DNA of 64,000 nucleotides from Rhea pennata (lineage: Eukaryota; Chordata; Aves; Rheiformes; Rheidae): NCBI RefSeq assembly GCF_028389875.1, contig NW_026907680.1:2852001-2916000 (forward strand). Reading direction: 5' to 3'. The notes under the pieces were generated by a model that ran no database searches, was not told where the DNA came from, and saw nothing but the letters and a program-made list of their open reading frames with translations. Positions 10,661 to 34,384 of the stretch are shown one piece after another; the first letter of the stretch is position 1; each line of letters begins with the position of its first letter. A program made the position numbers and the translations under genes.

Positions 10661-11872
10661 ACTGAATGCGCAGGTGACCTTTTCTGAGAGTTCCATGCGG
10701 CTCCACAGCCCTCCAGAATCGGCATGGAGAGCACAAATCTGCCTTTTGGTGGGATCGGCTCCAGACGATAACAGTGCAAGTATCCCTTCAAGTGTATTGG
10801 ATGCGGTGATTCCCTTGGTTTGGGCCTCAACAAAGCCAGGCAAAGCAAAAAACGCGACTCCGGTCAAAATAGAGCTGCAACCAGGAGCGAAGCCAGTTAG
10901 GGTGCATCAGTACCCTATCAAGCTAGAAGCACGTAGAGGATTGGAACCCCTAATTAATGCCTTCTTGCAATATGGCTTGCTTAGAGAGTGTCAGTCTGAG
11001 TTTAATACACCAATCCTGCCGGTAAGGAAACCGCGCTCCCAAGAATATCGACCGGTCCAGGACCTGAGGGCAGTGAACCAAATAACAAAAGATATCCATC
11101 CAAGTGTGGCAAACCTATATACTCTTTTAGCCTCAGTGCCTGAGACTAACAGTTGTTTTACAGTGCTAGATTTAAAAGATGCCTTTTTTTCTGTATTCCT
11201 ATAGAGGAACAAAGCCAGACAATTTTCGCCTTTGAATGGGAAAGTCCCACTACAAGGAGGAAGGAGCAGTTATGCTGGACAGTCCTTCCTCAAGGATTCA
11301 AGGACAGCCCTACCGTGTTTGGTGAGATCTTGGCCAAAGAACTAGCCCAATGGCAGGAAGGTAACAAAAATGTCACTCTTTTACTGTATGTGGATGACAT
11401 TTTGAGTGGAGTGGATTCAGAGCAAATATGTTTAGAGGCGACAGTGAGTCTGTTCAATTTTTTGGGACTTGCCGGGTATCGTGTTTCAAAGAAAAAGGCT
11501 CAGATTGCGAAGAAGGAAGTCCAATATCTTGGATTTAAAATATCAAAAGGAGAACGTGCACTAGGAGCGGAAAGAAAAGAGGCTATATGCCGAATTGCAG
11601 GACCCCGCACAAAAAGACAGCTGAGGGGATTCTTGGGAATGGCAGGATTTTGCTATATATGGATCCCTAATTTTGTGCTGATAACTAAACCTTTATATGC
11701 AGCCCTAAAGGGTCCGGGAGAATGGTTAGAGTGGACCCCAGCATGCCGTGCTAGTTTCGATGAAATAAAAAAGAAATTGATGGAAGCTCCCGCACTGGGA
11801 CTCCCAGATATGGCTAAACCCAAATGCTTGGGAGCTGGAAAAGACCGGTGGCGTATCTTTCTAAACAATTAG
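10660..11872 (+). pseudogene. pol: ERV reverse transcriptase, frameshifted
   Basis: RT fingers and palm are recognisable: YPIKLEARRGL, EYRPVQDLRAVNQ, then DLKDAFF at the end of the first frame (10545-11204). A T-run at about 11184-11191 shifts the frame; the second part (11153-11872) has LPQGFKDSPTVF and the YVDD catalytic motif at about 11389, then the thumb and connection region (PRTKRQLRGFLGM). The polymerase core is otherwise near full length. Confidence 0.92.
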
Positions 11873-12060
11873 ATGAAGTAAGTAAAGGATGGCTGTCCTG
11901 CCTCCGGGCTATAGCAGCCACCATCTTATTAATACAAGCAAGATTGTTACAAGCAATAATGGAACCCAAAGAAGTAGCTATAATGCATTGCAAAGCCCAC
12001 CAGAAGGGAAATAGTGAAGTGACACAAGAAGGAGAGCAGATATGGCAGCCGAAAAGGCAG
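11824..12060 (+). pseudogene. pol: ERV RNase H remnant with internal deletion
   Basis: The connection sequence [22 protein letters not shown] ([15 protein letters not shown]) is followed after about 30 codons by the far end of RNase H ([12 protein letters not shown]). In gammaretroviruses these are about 200 residues apart, so most of RNase H, including its catalytic acidic residues, has been deleted. Confidence 0.85.
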
Positions 12061-13249
12061 CACTAGCAGGACAGGTGATTGGGGCTTTATTACCCAGTAG
12101 AAAAATGCAAATGAGACCTCCTGAATATTCAGACAAAGTAAACCAATTGGCAGAAAGGCTAGAATGTACAAAAAATGCTGAAGGGTGGTGGGTCACCCCA
12201 AATGGACAAGCTTTAACTACAGCCAAAATGATGGAAGTGCTCCTCAAGAGACTGCATGAAGAAACTCACATGGGAGCAGATGCTATGATAAGCAGCGTAA
12301 AAAAGATACGCTGTGGGATCAAAGATGCTATCAAATGCTGACCTTATTGTAAGGAGATGCCCCACCTGTTGTGCAACTAATCCCAAAATTCAGAAGAAAC
12401 CACCTATGGGAGAACTAAGAAGAGGATTAACCCCAGGGGAACACTGGCAGATCGATTTCTCTCAATTGCCTAAATGTGGTCGGTTTAAATATTTACTTGT
12501 TTTGGTAGATACATTTTCTGGTTGGCCAGAAGCCTTCCCATGCTCCACCAATCGTGCAAAAAGAAGTAATTAAGATTTTACTACAAGAGATAATTCCTCG
12601 ATTTGGGATTCCTGAAGGTATATCCTCAGATAATGGACCTCATTTTATTTCAGAGGTGGTTCAAGGAACATCCAGATTTTTACAGATGAAATGGGAATTA
12701 CACACTCCATGCAGACCCCAGTCTAGCGGTAAGGTAGAAAGAATGAACCAAACACTTAAAAGACATATTTCAAAACTGTGTCAGGAAACCCATCTTAAAT
12801 GGGTAGATGTATTACCAATGGCCTTGATGAGAATAAGAATAACCCTGAGAATAAAAGAGGGAGTAAGCCCTTTTGAAATACTTTACGGGAACGCTTACCC
12901 AATTAATGAAATGGGGGGACGAAGTGATCAAATGCATGTAAGAGGGGAAGAAATGTTGAGAGAGTATTTATTGTCTTTGTCTCGGGTACTAACATCTTTA
13001 CATAGGTACCTTAATCAACGTACCCCCCTTCCATTGGACTCCCCTGTGCATGACTTCAAGCCTGGGCATCTAGCTTATATTGGGACATGGAAAGAAGAAC
13101 CACTAAGAGAAAAGTGGAAAGGACCTTACCTGGTGCTTCTGACAACTCCTACTGCAGTAAAGGTGGAGGGAATAAGTTCCTGGACCCACTATTCCCAAAT
13201 AAAGAAGGCACCTTTGAATGACTCGTGGACTGCCACACCCACAAGATAG
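12042..13249 (+). pseudogene. pol: ERV integrase, in three frames
   Basis: The zinc-binding HHCC region spans a break: LHEETHMG in 12042-12341, CPTCCATN in the next frame (12313-12573). The catalytic core shows the first Asp in WQIDFSQLP, a shift near 12560, then the second Asp in SSDNGPHF and Glu in SGKVERMNQT. The C-terminal domain has WKGPYLVLL, the GPY/F motif of gamma-like integrases. The last segment (12554-13249) is open for 231 codons. Confidence 0.9.
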
Positions 13250-13680
13250 CTCTCAAGATAAGAAAAGTTACAAAAGTGATGAATTGCACTTGGAAAACTG
13301 AACTTTTTTATATGGAAATAGAGTGCTCTTAGTGTTATTAGGTGTTATTTTGCATTCTGATAGTATTGTTAATTATAGATAGAGCTGATTTACAAGAATA
13401 TTGATTTGTTTAATTTAATTTGTTTGCTATAGAGTTAAGATGGAAAATGAGGACATTGTTAACTTTGTTATGCATGCTCATTGGTACAACTAACCTGATT
13501 TTGTAGCTTATTTGGGCCTTCAGAAAAAGTGACTCAGATATTACTACTTGCTTCTCTATTCCCCAAATCTCCTGGATTACCCATGCCATGGGAAATACTT
13601 AGAATTAACTTAACATCCATGTAAGAATAATTGAAGTTGTTTAAATGAGACTTGCTAGATAAGTGATATTAACAAGTCTC
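13250..13680 (+). other. Region where env would lie; no env coding
   Basis: About 430 AT-rich bases between the integrase stop and the purine tract. No signal peptide, surface or transmembrane-protein motif was found in any frame, so env was deleted or never present. Confidence 0.7.
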
Positions 13681-13692
13681 AAAGGGGGGAAT
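13681..13692 (+). promoter_or_regulatory. Polypurine tract
   Basis: AAAGGGGGGAAT directly precedes the TG of the 3' LTR, the expected plus-strand primer position. Confidence 0.85.
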
Positions 13693-14246
13693 TGCTAGAG
13701 AAATACTGTGAGAAGAAACCTTGCAAATAGTTAACAAGACTCAAGGACAAGGGAGAGAGAAAAACAGTACTGCAAAGGATAACCAGCTCCGGCTAAATAA
13801 CCTTCATGAAACCACAGCGCTGTGAAGATTGTGAGGGGTAGGTAAGACAAAAACAGCAGAATAACCCAGAAGTGACCTTAGGTTCATTAAGGCTTATTAA
13901 CATACTAAACTTCACACCCCTAAATGAATAATGAGATGGAAATGACATGATAATGATGTTACCGCCTCTTCTTCGCTTCCTATGCTAATTAACAAGAATG
14001 TGAAAGCGCAAGTGCAGAGCGATTACCTGAGGTAATGAAACTGTAACCAATAGAAAGATTTGTATAAAATACTCCCTGAAAAGCGTGTGTAAATCAAGAA
14101 TGAGAGGGGGAGGAGGTGTGTTAGCTTTGTGGATCTACCACCTAGCCCCCATCTCTGCGCAGAAATGAAATCAACAAATATCTCGACCCTGTGTGTCTAT
14201 TGGTTGCTTGCACACCGGGTAACAGCACCCAGATTTTGGGACAACA
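13693..14246 (+). repeat. 3' LTR with CCAAT and TATA boxes
   Basis: Begins TGCTAGAGAAATACTG, ends GGGACAACA. A CCAAT box (14047-14051) and TGTATAAAATA (14061) are correctly spaced, better preserved than in the 5' LTR. Transcription from it would run toward the 3' end of TMEM209, antisense to it. Confidence 0.92.
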
Positions 14247-15648
14247 GTATCGCAGTTTTACCCCTCTGTTTAAAAAAATAAACCACATCAACTTCTAACG
14301 CCCTTTTTGATTTGCCTGAATTTGCAAGGGATGCCCCCCCTTAAAAAGCGGGGCCCGCTCTATGAAACAAAGGCAAGTGTTTTCCCCCAAAAGCCAATTC
14401 CGCAGAAGGGGAACGGCGGCACGTGCAGGCGTGGTGAGACGCTCGCGCAGGCGTCGTTCCGCAGCGGGGACGTTCCACTGCTGCCCGAGCTTTGAGACCG
14501 TCACTGCAACGGGAACCGCAGCTTGGCCGGCGGCCCCAGAGCTTGACTCGTTCCCGAGAAGCCGGAGGCTCTGGCCAGGCGGCGGCCGCTCGCCCCCAGG
14601 AGAAAAAAAGAGAAAAAAGCCATTTCTGGGCACGCTCTGGCGAGGCAGCAGGAACTTCGGGGTGTTCCCGTAAGTTCCTGGGATGAGCCCATGCAGGTGT
14701 ATCCACTCTGGTTTCATGCAGGGATGCTGAAGCCACATGCCAGTCTGCAAGGCCCTAAAAGTAAGGAGCTGCTAGCAGAAAAGCTAATGTGAGAAATAAA
14801 AGAATTTTTAAAAAATTAAAAAGCAAAGGCAGGGTAACGTTCTAGTCGTACTCAATCACCCACAACATCTTCTGTCTCGTAAGATGGTCACATTTGAATG
14901 GTATGGTTATTTTGTTTTGTTTTAAATCTATTTTAAAAATACCTACTGAAACCAGCAAGTCAAAAAGTTTTCTCTTTCCCTTATATCTGCGGTGGAGACA
15001 CCTGAAGCATCCAGAGAGGTCACAAAATCCAATTATTCCAATGAGCAGGGATAAAAGACAACGTCCTTTCAGATCGCATGTAATTAAATTAACCAAAAAT
15101 CGGTGTAAGCGCTAACTTGGCGCCTGTTATGCCCGTCTGGAATCTCTTGGATCTTGTGAATCCGGCAGTTGGCCGCGTTGCAGTAACTGTCTTTTCAAGG
15201 GACTGCTCGCCAGCGAGCGGCTGGGTACAACTGCGGGAGACACGTCCCAGCTGCGCTGCTGCATTCCACCCCCAAACGCGGCAAGCGCGGGTTCATTGCT
15301 GAGCCCTGCGGTCAGTTAAGCTCTTTAGAGTGCTTGAAGAGTAAATGCAAGAGAAATAGCAAGGGGGGTTTAAATACGATTTGTTAAGGTGAGGAGCCAA
15401 ATAGAAAAGACCTGCCTGGAGTTCCTGTTTAGATACATTTCATCAGTAAAAAACAATACAACGTTTTACAGAGTATCCTCCCCAAAACTGTACAGAAATT
15501 ACAAACATTTCCCCTCTGTCCATAAAGCAGAGTTTAAATTATCCCATTTCATAGTCCATATTCAAGGCAACAAGTGAAACGATGCTGCTCAGTTCGTCTT
15601 GTCGGAGAAGCAGGATCGTTCTTCTGAGCTGCAGTCCTGCTAGAGATG
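14247..15648. other. Single-copy region downstream of TMEM209 (3' UTR and CpG-rich patch)
   Basis: The part next to 15648 should hold the TMEM209 3' UTR on minus; I did not find a convincing AATAAA on that strand. A GC- and CpG-rich patch of about 330 bases at 14350-14690 stands out from the AT-rich surroundings, but no gene or exon was recognised in it. Confidence 0.5.
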
Positions 15649-27649
<12,001 letters not shown>

Positions 27650-28179
27650 TTAGATTCTCACTCTGTACAAGACCTTTAAAAAAGTAAAAAAGCAAAAAGA
27701 AATTACATAAAAGGACTTCACATTGAGGTACCAAATCGTGTGCAGTGTTAAGAATGAGCTTCAGTGGTTTAAAAACAAAAAACAAAAAACAAAAACAAAA
27801 AACCCAAAACAATATTCCTCTTATAAACTGCATAAGCACTGTCACCTCTTCACAGTGAAACAGTTTCCATTTTCTCCACTGAGGTACAGAGGACAGAAAA
27901 GAGAGCCAGATTCCAACAGCGTTTTTGAGAAATAGCATTTTTCGGAATGCTGAGGCAACACTGCCTTCTCCAAGCAAGGAAAACAGACCAAGAAAACATC
28001 TTGCACAACCTGGCAGTTTTCCTACTGAAAACACCCACCTATCTCCTTCTGTCAGCTCAGGACAGCTCTGTACCCTCCCCACACCCTCCCCCCTTTACAA
28101 CACAAAATGCCCTATGTAACAGAAATAACGCTTCCTACATATTCTACTCCTCTCATCACTCTAGCACACACCATGCCAC

Positions 28180-28206
28180 ACACACACACACACACGCGCG
28201 GGCGCG
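28180..28206. repeat. (CA)n(CG)n microsatellite at the CpG-island edge
   Basis: CACACACACACACACACGCGCGGGCGCGC; alternating purine-pyrimidine, potential Z-DNA. Confidence 0.8.
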
Positions 28207-29450
28207 CTTGTCACCCGCCGGCAGCCCGCCGCACTCCCAGGCCTCGCTGCCAGGCCCTGAGTCGGCAGCGACACCGCCGCTCCGCTCCGCTCCGCCCCCG
28301 AGGGCGCCGCGGCCCAGGCCCAGGCCCAGGCCCCGCCCGCCGCCCCCACCGCAGCCGCCTCCAACGATTGGTCGCGCGGACGTGACGTCACCGGAGCAGT
28401 TCTGCGGGGGGGAGGGGCGGGGCGGGGGGGAACGCCGTTGCCGGGGAGATGCCGTTAACGGCGGGGGGGGGGGGCGGGGGAGACGAATCTGCTTTTGAAA
28501 AACAACGTTCGCCCGTGCACAGCCCGGCCGCTTTCCTACTGAAAACCCCCGCCCGTGTCCGTCTCCAGACCCTCCGCACACCCCCCCGCCTTTACGCCAC
28601 AAAATGCCGCACACAACAGCAGTAACACTGGCCACTTTCCCTGCTCCTCCCATCAGCGCAGGAAACTGCCACGCCTCCCCCGGCCACAGGCTTCAAAACC
28701 TCTCAGCTACTTCGTCGCTGAACACAAACATACAAGAGTTTCCTCAGAGAACACGCGGTTTAACTGAAATGACAGGATTTCACACGCACAGCCCTCTCCC
28801 ACCTCCACCACCCTAGACCCTTCCCCACACCCCCCCCACTCTGGCACACACCACGACACGCACGGACACTTGTCACCTGCCAGCGGCCCGCCGCGCTCCC
28901 AGGCCTCGCTGACAGGCGCTGAGCGCGCACGCCCCGGCTCCCCCGCAGCCAAACCCCGCCGACCACAAGCAGACTCGGCCCCGCAACGAGCAGGCGCCCC
29001 GGGAGGGCGGCGACACCGCCGCTCCGCTCCGCTCCGCCCCCGAGGGCGGCCAGGCCCTGCCCCAGGCCCAGGCTCCGCCCGCCGCCCTCACCGCAGCCGC
29101 CCTCACCGCAGCCGCCTCCAACGATTGGTCGCGCGGACCCGTGACGTCACCGGAGGCAGTTCCGCGGGGGCGGGGACGCTGTTGACAGGGGGACGCGGAT
29201 CCCAGCTGGATGCCGTTGCCAGGGGGACGCTCGCGCAGCCGCCCCGGACGCCCCGGCCGATGGTGCCTGCCCGACCCGGCCGCAAGCGGCGCCAGGCGCC
29301 ATGGCGGCCCCAGCGCGGCGGCCGCGACGCCCCCCGCGCCCTGCCGCCCGCCTTGGCCGCCACCGGCCGTGCCCACACCCGGCTGTACCCTTCCCCTGCT
29401 CGGCTCCCACTACGGCCGCGTGCGGGCACACCCCCCGGCTGCCCCACGCC
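28203..29450 (-). promoter_or_regulatory. CpG-island promoter of TMEM209, present as two tandem copies
   Basis: The GC-rich, CpG-dense segment contains the block GACACCGCCGCTCCGCTCCG, an inverted CCAAT (CGATTGGTCGCGCGGA) and a perfect CRE (TGACGTCA) twice: CRE at 28383-28390 and again at 29142-29149, 759 bases apart. Sequence before each block also matches (TTCCTACTGAAAAC near 28020 and 28531; CACAAAATGCC near 28102 and 28599). It should contain the non-coding first exon of TMEM209; the exact start and donor were not fixed. No divergent plus-strand gene was recognised. Confidence 0.75.
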
Positions 29451-29744
29451 AGAGTCTGGCCAAATGTGTTGCTCCTGCCTGCAAACCTCACCACGAGGAG
29501 CAGGGAGGAATAAAAGCACCGCTGGCTGCTGAAAGGGAGCACAACGAGGTACAGCAGACCGCTCTGTGAGCGCGGGCCAGCGGACAACCTCAGCTGCTCC
29601 AAAACCCTTCCTGCTTTTGCCTCAGATCCCAAGCACCAACCTGAAAGTAAGAAAGCCTAAAAAAGGAGATTAACTACAAGCCTAGACCGCACAGTTATCG
29701 ATAAACACAGTGTCTAACGCTTGGCCACTCTGTGCAGTGTGCTG

Positions 29745-29835
29745 TAGGTGACCCTGCTTGAGCAGGGGGGGTTGGACGAGATGATCTCCAGAGGCCCCTT
29801 CCAACCTCCACCCTTCGATGATTCTGTGATGGGCG
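29745..29835 (+). mobile_element. CR1 retroposon 3' tail fragment
   Basis: Counterpart of 4300-4385, ending GATTCTGTGATGG on plus. Confidence 0.7.
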
Positions 29836-30689
29836 CTTTCTCTCGCAGCTCCTGCTGTGGGGGGAATGGAAAATGCGTGGAGGACAAAGAGGCTAGAAGC
29901 TGGTCTGAGGTGCAGATCCTTACCGAGGCTTGTCAGTCTGCAGAGAGAAGGGGACTCAATCCTCATGTAGTGCTGATGAAAGTCTCCCTGAGCAGGCGCT
30001 CAAGCAAAGCTCCTGCATTTGCAGATGCGCACGCACCAGATGGAACGATGAAGCCTGGTCCTCCAGAATCGCCATTGCTAGTGAGGGGCCGCAGGCTTTG
30101 CCCTGACTTGGGCTTGCTGGAGTGTCAAGGTGGAGCAGAGTGGCACTTGGAGGAGGCTCTCCTTCAGCAGCTTAAAGGCCTGCCAGCTTTCTTGAGCTCC
30201 TTTGCCCTTCTGAGCTGCCTCCCCTGGCGTCCCCCTAGCAGGTCTCTGCAGAAGGGGAAGCCTGCTCGCCTCAAGGCCAGCCTCTGGGCTCTGCTGCTCT
30301 CCTTCCTACCTGCCCTCGGTCTCTGCAACTCCACTAGTTCCCGGGTGCTACAGCCCAGGTGGCCATGGACTCTGCTGGCACCAAGCCTCCGGGGTGGCCG
30401 CTTCCCCTTCTGGCCCTGGGCACCCGCCTTCTTCCCCTCACACCCACAAAAGCCCAGCACTCAAGGGCACCCAAGACACACACAAGAGCTGGCAGTTCCC
30501 TCCCACCACGCAGCCAGCACTGGGCCCCAGCAAGGGGGGCCCAGGCTCAAGCACTTCCTCCCCTCAGAGGCGTACAGCAGCTTTTTCCTCCTCTCCCCAC
30601 AGGCCCCCTGCCCCCAGGACATGCGTTGGCCATGGCAGGGCCCTCTCCACGCCTCTCCCCGGCACCAACAAGACGCAGCACACCCCTAG
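29748..30689 (+). other. Long open frame antisense to the CCDC81-like 3' flank, copy II
   Basis: 313 codons, closely similar to the 305-codon frame at 4360-3443 (minus) and partly to 45478-45822. It begins within a CR1 tail and has no recognisable domain. A frame of 98 codons on the other strand (30460-30164) is equally conserved, which argues for chance openness of young GC-rich copies. Confidence 0.35.
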
Positions 30690-30874
30690 GCCACAGCCAC
30701 CGCAGCTGCAGCCAAAGAGCTACAGCATGACCGCGGCAGAGAGCTGCAATGGCAGCAGCCCCCAAGCCCTGACTCCTCAGCTCTGCTCTTCAGGCCTCTC
30801 CAAAGTTCCCATGCTGCAAACGCACGAGCTCACTGCACACCCAGCCAAGAGCCACCCGACTTGGGGCAGTTGGT

Positions 30875-33800
30875 TTAATTCAGCTTCAGAGAACTTCCTG
30901 GGTGCTCGCGTGGCTCACAAGTAGTGCTGGTGCTGCTGCTGCTGCTCCTGCTGCTACTTGGCTGTGTCTCTGCACACAGCTCTTCTAACCCCTGGGAAGA
31001 AGGTAGAAATGAACAGGCTGTGTTCTGCCCCACTAGAAAGGCTGAGAAAGTCTGCAGAGTAGTGCAGGCTAGTGTTCGCTGATGGTTTTGCTATATTGAC
31101 TGTCATGGGACTTGAGACCTTGTTTGGACACTGCTAATCTGTTGTGAACCAAGACTGGGGGGTACCTGTGTCCAGTATTCAGCAGTCAAGGAGAGCTTTG
31201 CAAAGGGGCACACCAACACTGGAAGCATCCCTTTGCGCTCAGCTACTCAGATTTTGCAGGTGCCACTGTTGAAGGCCATTCTCAGCACTCAACAGCTGCC
31301 CCCTTGGCTGGAAGGCAAGGCTGAGCCCAGGCCAGCCCTGTGGCTTGCTCATGGGGCAATGGGGTTGCACCTTGTCTCTCTCGCTCGGCCTCAGAGCCCT
31401 CCTGCTTCTCTCCTCCCCTACTCCCTCAACCCTGCTCCCATTTGCAGAAACAGCCCTTCAGCTCCACAGCAGTGCTGGGCTTTTGCTGGGGGCTGCGGAG
31501 AGGGACTTAGTGACAGGCTTTAAGCCACATCAAGCCCATGTCAGGAAAAGTCACAGCACGCTCTAGGCAGCACAGTGGCTCCGGGATTACAAGTGGCACC
31601 CCTTGCTGCCTCACTGCCCCTCAGTTCTGCCAGGCTTCTCCTGGAGCTGCCACATACCTGCCCTGTCTTGCAAGGCCCCTCTTGACTGTCCAGCCCTTCC
31701 TCCTCTTCCTCTAGGCAGGAGAAGTAGACCTTCAGGGTCACTTGCTTGTCTTCTCCCAGCTGGTATTGGACGATCTTTTGAATACTGGGCTTTTCTTCAG
31801 CCAGATTCTCAGCACCCTCCTGCACCTGCAAGACAACTCCACACTGTGCAATGTGCCCCACTTCCAAGTCCACTCCGCTGCTCTCCACATGTTCCTCATC
31901 AGCATCTGGAGACTGCAGGACCTTGGCAATCACCAGGCCCCTGGCTCTGGCTTGGCCTGTGCCCCCCGCCGGACAACGGCTGCTGCAGGCAGGGACTCTG
32001 CAGCCCCAGCTGCAGAAGAGCAAGGGGCTCCACAACATTCCCCAGCTACATCACAGCCTGAGCAGGGTTCCCTGCCTTTCCCATGGGATCAGTCTCCGAT
32101 GTCTCCTGCTGCCAAATAAATTGTGGAGGGCATTGTCACTTCCAGGAGCAGCAAGTGCGGGCTTCAACATGGTGGTTTTCTTGAAGGGAAGGTTACTTAC
32201 ACTCTCCTTTGAACCTTGTTTTGAACCTTCCTGTCAGCATCCTTTTGCCCCAAAGGAAAGCTGAACAAGGCTGAATATCCCTTTCTTGTTTGCACCAAGC
32301 ATCTCAATAATCACGCAGCTAAGCAGAAACTGCCCATCTTCTATCACAGAAAGAACCAGAAATTCCACTGCCACCAGAAAGAGGACCCCAGTGGCTCTAC
32401 AGGCGTGTTCATGGAGAGTGCAGCACGGAGAGATGCATTGTAAAACTAGAGCACCGCCTTTGAACTCAAAGCCCTGGACAAAGTCAGCCAGGGCTCAAAG
32501 AAGGGCACTGGAAGGGCTCTTGTACAACCAGCAACCACAGGACAATGCATTTGCAGAATGCAGGCGAGCACAAGAAGGACCCCAGTCAGGAACACTTACC
32601 ACTCCTGTGTTCTGATGGCCTACATTCACAGGCTGTGTAGCACGTACCCTAGCTTCTGGACGTGGTTTCTTTCCACCTGCTGCTGCATTCTGTGCAGAGC
32701 ACTGTGAGGAGACTGGGAATGGACTGCAAATATACACACGGGGAGGTGGTATGAGCACAGGGGGAGTAGGATCTCCACTCCCCCCTCACAAGCTGGGCAC
32801 CTGCTTCTGCAGCAGAAGGCAGTGCTGCAGCAGAAGCACAGGGGTTCCACTGACTGCAGGTACATCAACAGCTGTGAAGACTACCCCCAAATAAAACACT
32901 CAGGGCTGCACATCATGCCCGAAAGAGAGCTCTAAGCTCGCCCACAGCATGACTTTCTCTCCATGCAGTGAGGATAGAAGCAGGGTCATCTACAGGACAG
33001 GCTCCAACTCATACCACTACCCCTGTCCTGCCACATGCATTAGCCACTGCTCCATGGCCCCAAAGACTCTGTGTTCAGGGATGGGCAATGGATGGTTGCT
33101 GGGCTCCCAGTGTCAAAGAAGGAGAAAGGCATCAAGGCAGTCAAGCACAAAGCTCTGAGCAGGTGGGAGCCAGCACAGAGCTCTGAAGAACCCTTCCCCA
33201 CACACAGAGCCCATATGAAGGCGGAGCATGCGTGCAGGTCACTGGGACTCAGCCGCTGGGAAGCCTTGCTCCCAAAGCACTTTCAGAGCAGCCTGCCCCA
33301 GCCCTGGCAATGCAGCCCTAACCAACCTGTGCTGGGTGGCTGCTCCCTTCATCAGGCAGGGGGGAAAGAAGCAAGGCAAAGTACTCACGTTGGAAAAATA
33401 CTTGGAAGAGGAGTAGAGGACAAAAAAGGAGCCGCTCTAGTGGCTGTGAAAATTGATTCCCTCATCACCTTCATCTGCAAAGGTGAGAAAGAGAGGTGAG
33501 ATGCTGCCAAGGAAAGGATCTTGCTGCTCACAAGGGCAGCCCATGTTTCCATGCTTCAGAGAAGAAGCTGCCTCTCAGAATTGCAGAAACAACCCTTGCT
33601 CTTGCTCTGCAGCCCCTCCATTCTACACAACAACAGCTGTGGGGGAATAGGGGAGAATGGCTAAAAGCTCTGGCAGGCTTTTGTCGAGGGCAAGAGCCGA
33701 GAGTCTGAGTTAAGAGAGCAGTTCCTGCCTATAGAGAATTCAAGGGAGGGAAGCCCAGGGGAAGGCAGCTCACTAAACTCTAGGGAAATGTGTCGGTCAG

Positions 33801-34384
33801 CCTGCTAGGGAGGATGAGAGAGAGCAGTGGGGGCTGCAATACATCTGTTTTACCAGGAGGAAACGTTTTTCTCAGTCCCTGCGCTCATCCTTTCCCTAAA
33901 CCTTCCTGTCAGCACCCTTTTGCTCTGAAAGGCAGTTGAGCAAGGCTGAACATCCCTTTCTTGTTCAGACCAAGCATCTGAATAATCACACAGCTGAGCA
34001 AAAACTCTCCATCTCGTATTACAGAAAGGCTCAGTGCTTCCATGGCCACCAGAAAGAGCAGTGTGTTCATGGAGAGTGCAGGAGTTACAGATATATTGTA
34101 AAACTAGTGCACAAGTGGCATTTCTGAAAGCAAAGCCCCAGGGAAAGTCCGACAAGGCTAAGCAGAACCCATGGGAAGGGCCCTTCTACAGCCAGTGCCC
34201 AGAGCACAATGCTTTGGCAGAAAGCAAGCTGGCAAAAGAAGGACCTCCATCAGGAGCACCTACCTCTGTTGACTTCTGATGGCCATGTACAGGCCACGCA
34301 GCTGCTGCTCGAGCTTCTGGCATTTGCGTCCTCCTGCCCAGTAATTCCTTCTTCGCAGAATGTGAGTGAATTCCTGGAAGCATG
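30875..34384 (-). CDS. CCDC81-like gene copy II, lacking its HU-domain exons
   Basis: Minus-strand exons, in order: C' 34384-34264, A 33474-33389, C 32723-32600, E 31912-31658 (or from 31825), last 30991-30875. A, C, E and the last exon join in consistent phase and are open. The last exon, read in phase 0, is only 38 residues, Ser-rich, and ends CEPREHPGSSLKLN; the repeat has contracted here. C' matches 63816-63936 of the right-arm copy (both 121 bases). Going upstream, homology jumps at about 35735 from the equivalent of 62.93 kb to that of 57.42 kb, so the exons for the HU domains, exon A and exons B/B2 are gone. Most likely a truncated gene; a shorter protein from another promoter cannot be excluded. 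Confidence 0.6.

Larger units (their letters stand above)
7924..14246 (+). mobile_element. Endogenous retrovirus, class I (gammaretrovirus-like), env-less and defective
   Basis: Two LTRs of about 553 bases flank a primer site, gag, pro, pol and a purine tract. The capsid region, a single zinc knuckle, YVDD reverse transcriptase and a GPY/F-type end of integrase place it with gamma-like (class I) elements. There is no room for env between the end of integrase (13249) and the 3' LTR (13693). Gag, pro and pol are broken by several frameshifts and stops, and most of RNase H is missing. Bases flanking the two LTRs do not match, so no target-site duplication is visible. Confidence 0.95.

Noticed and set aside
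13250..13692. Hidden env gene of the ERV
   Set aside because: Too short and without env motifs in any frame.
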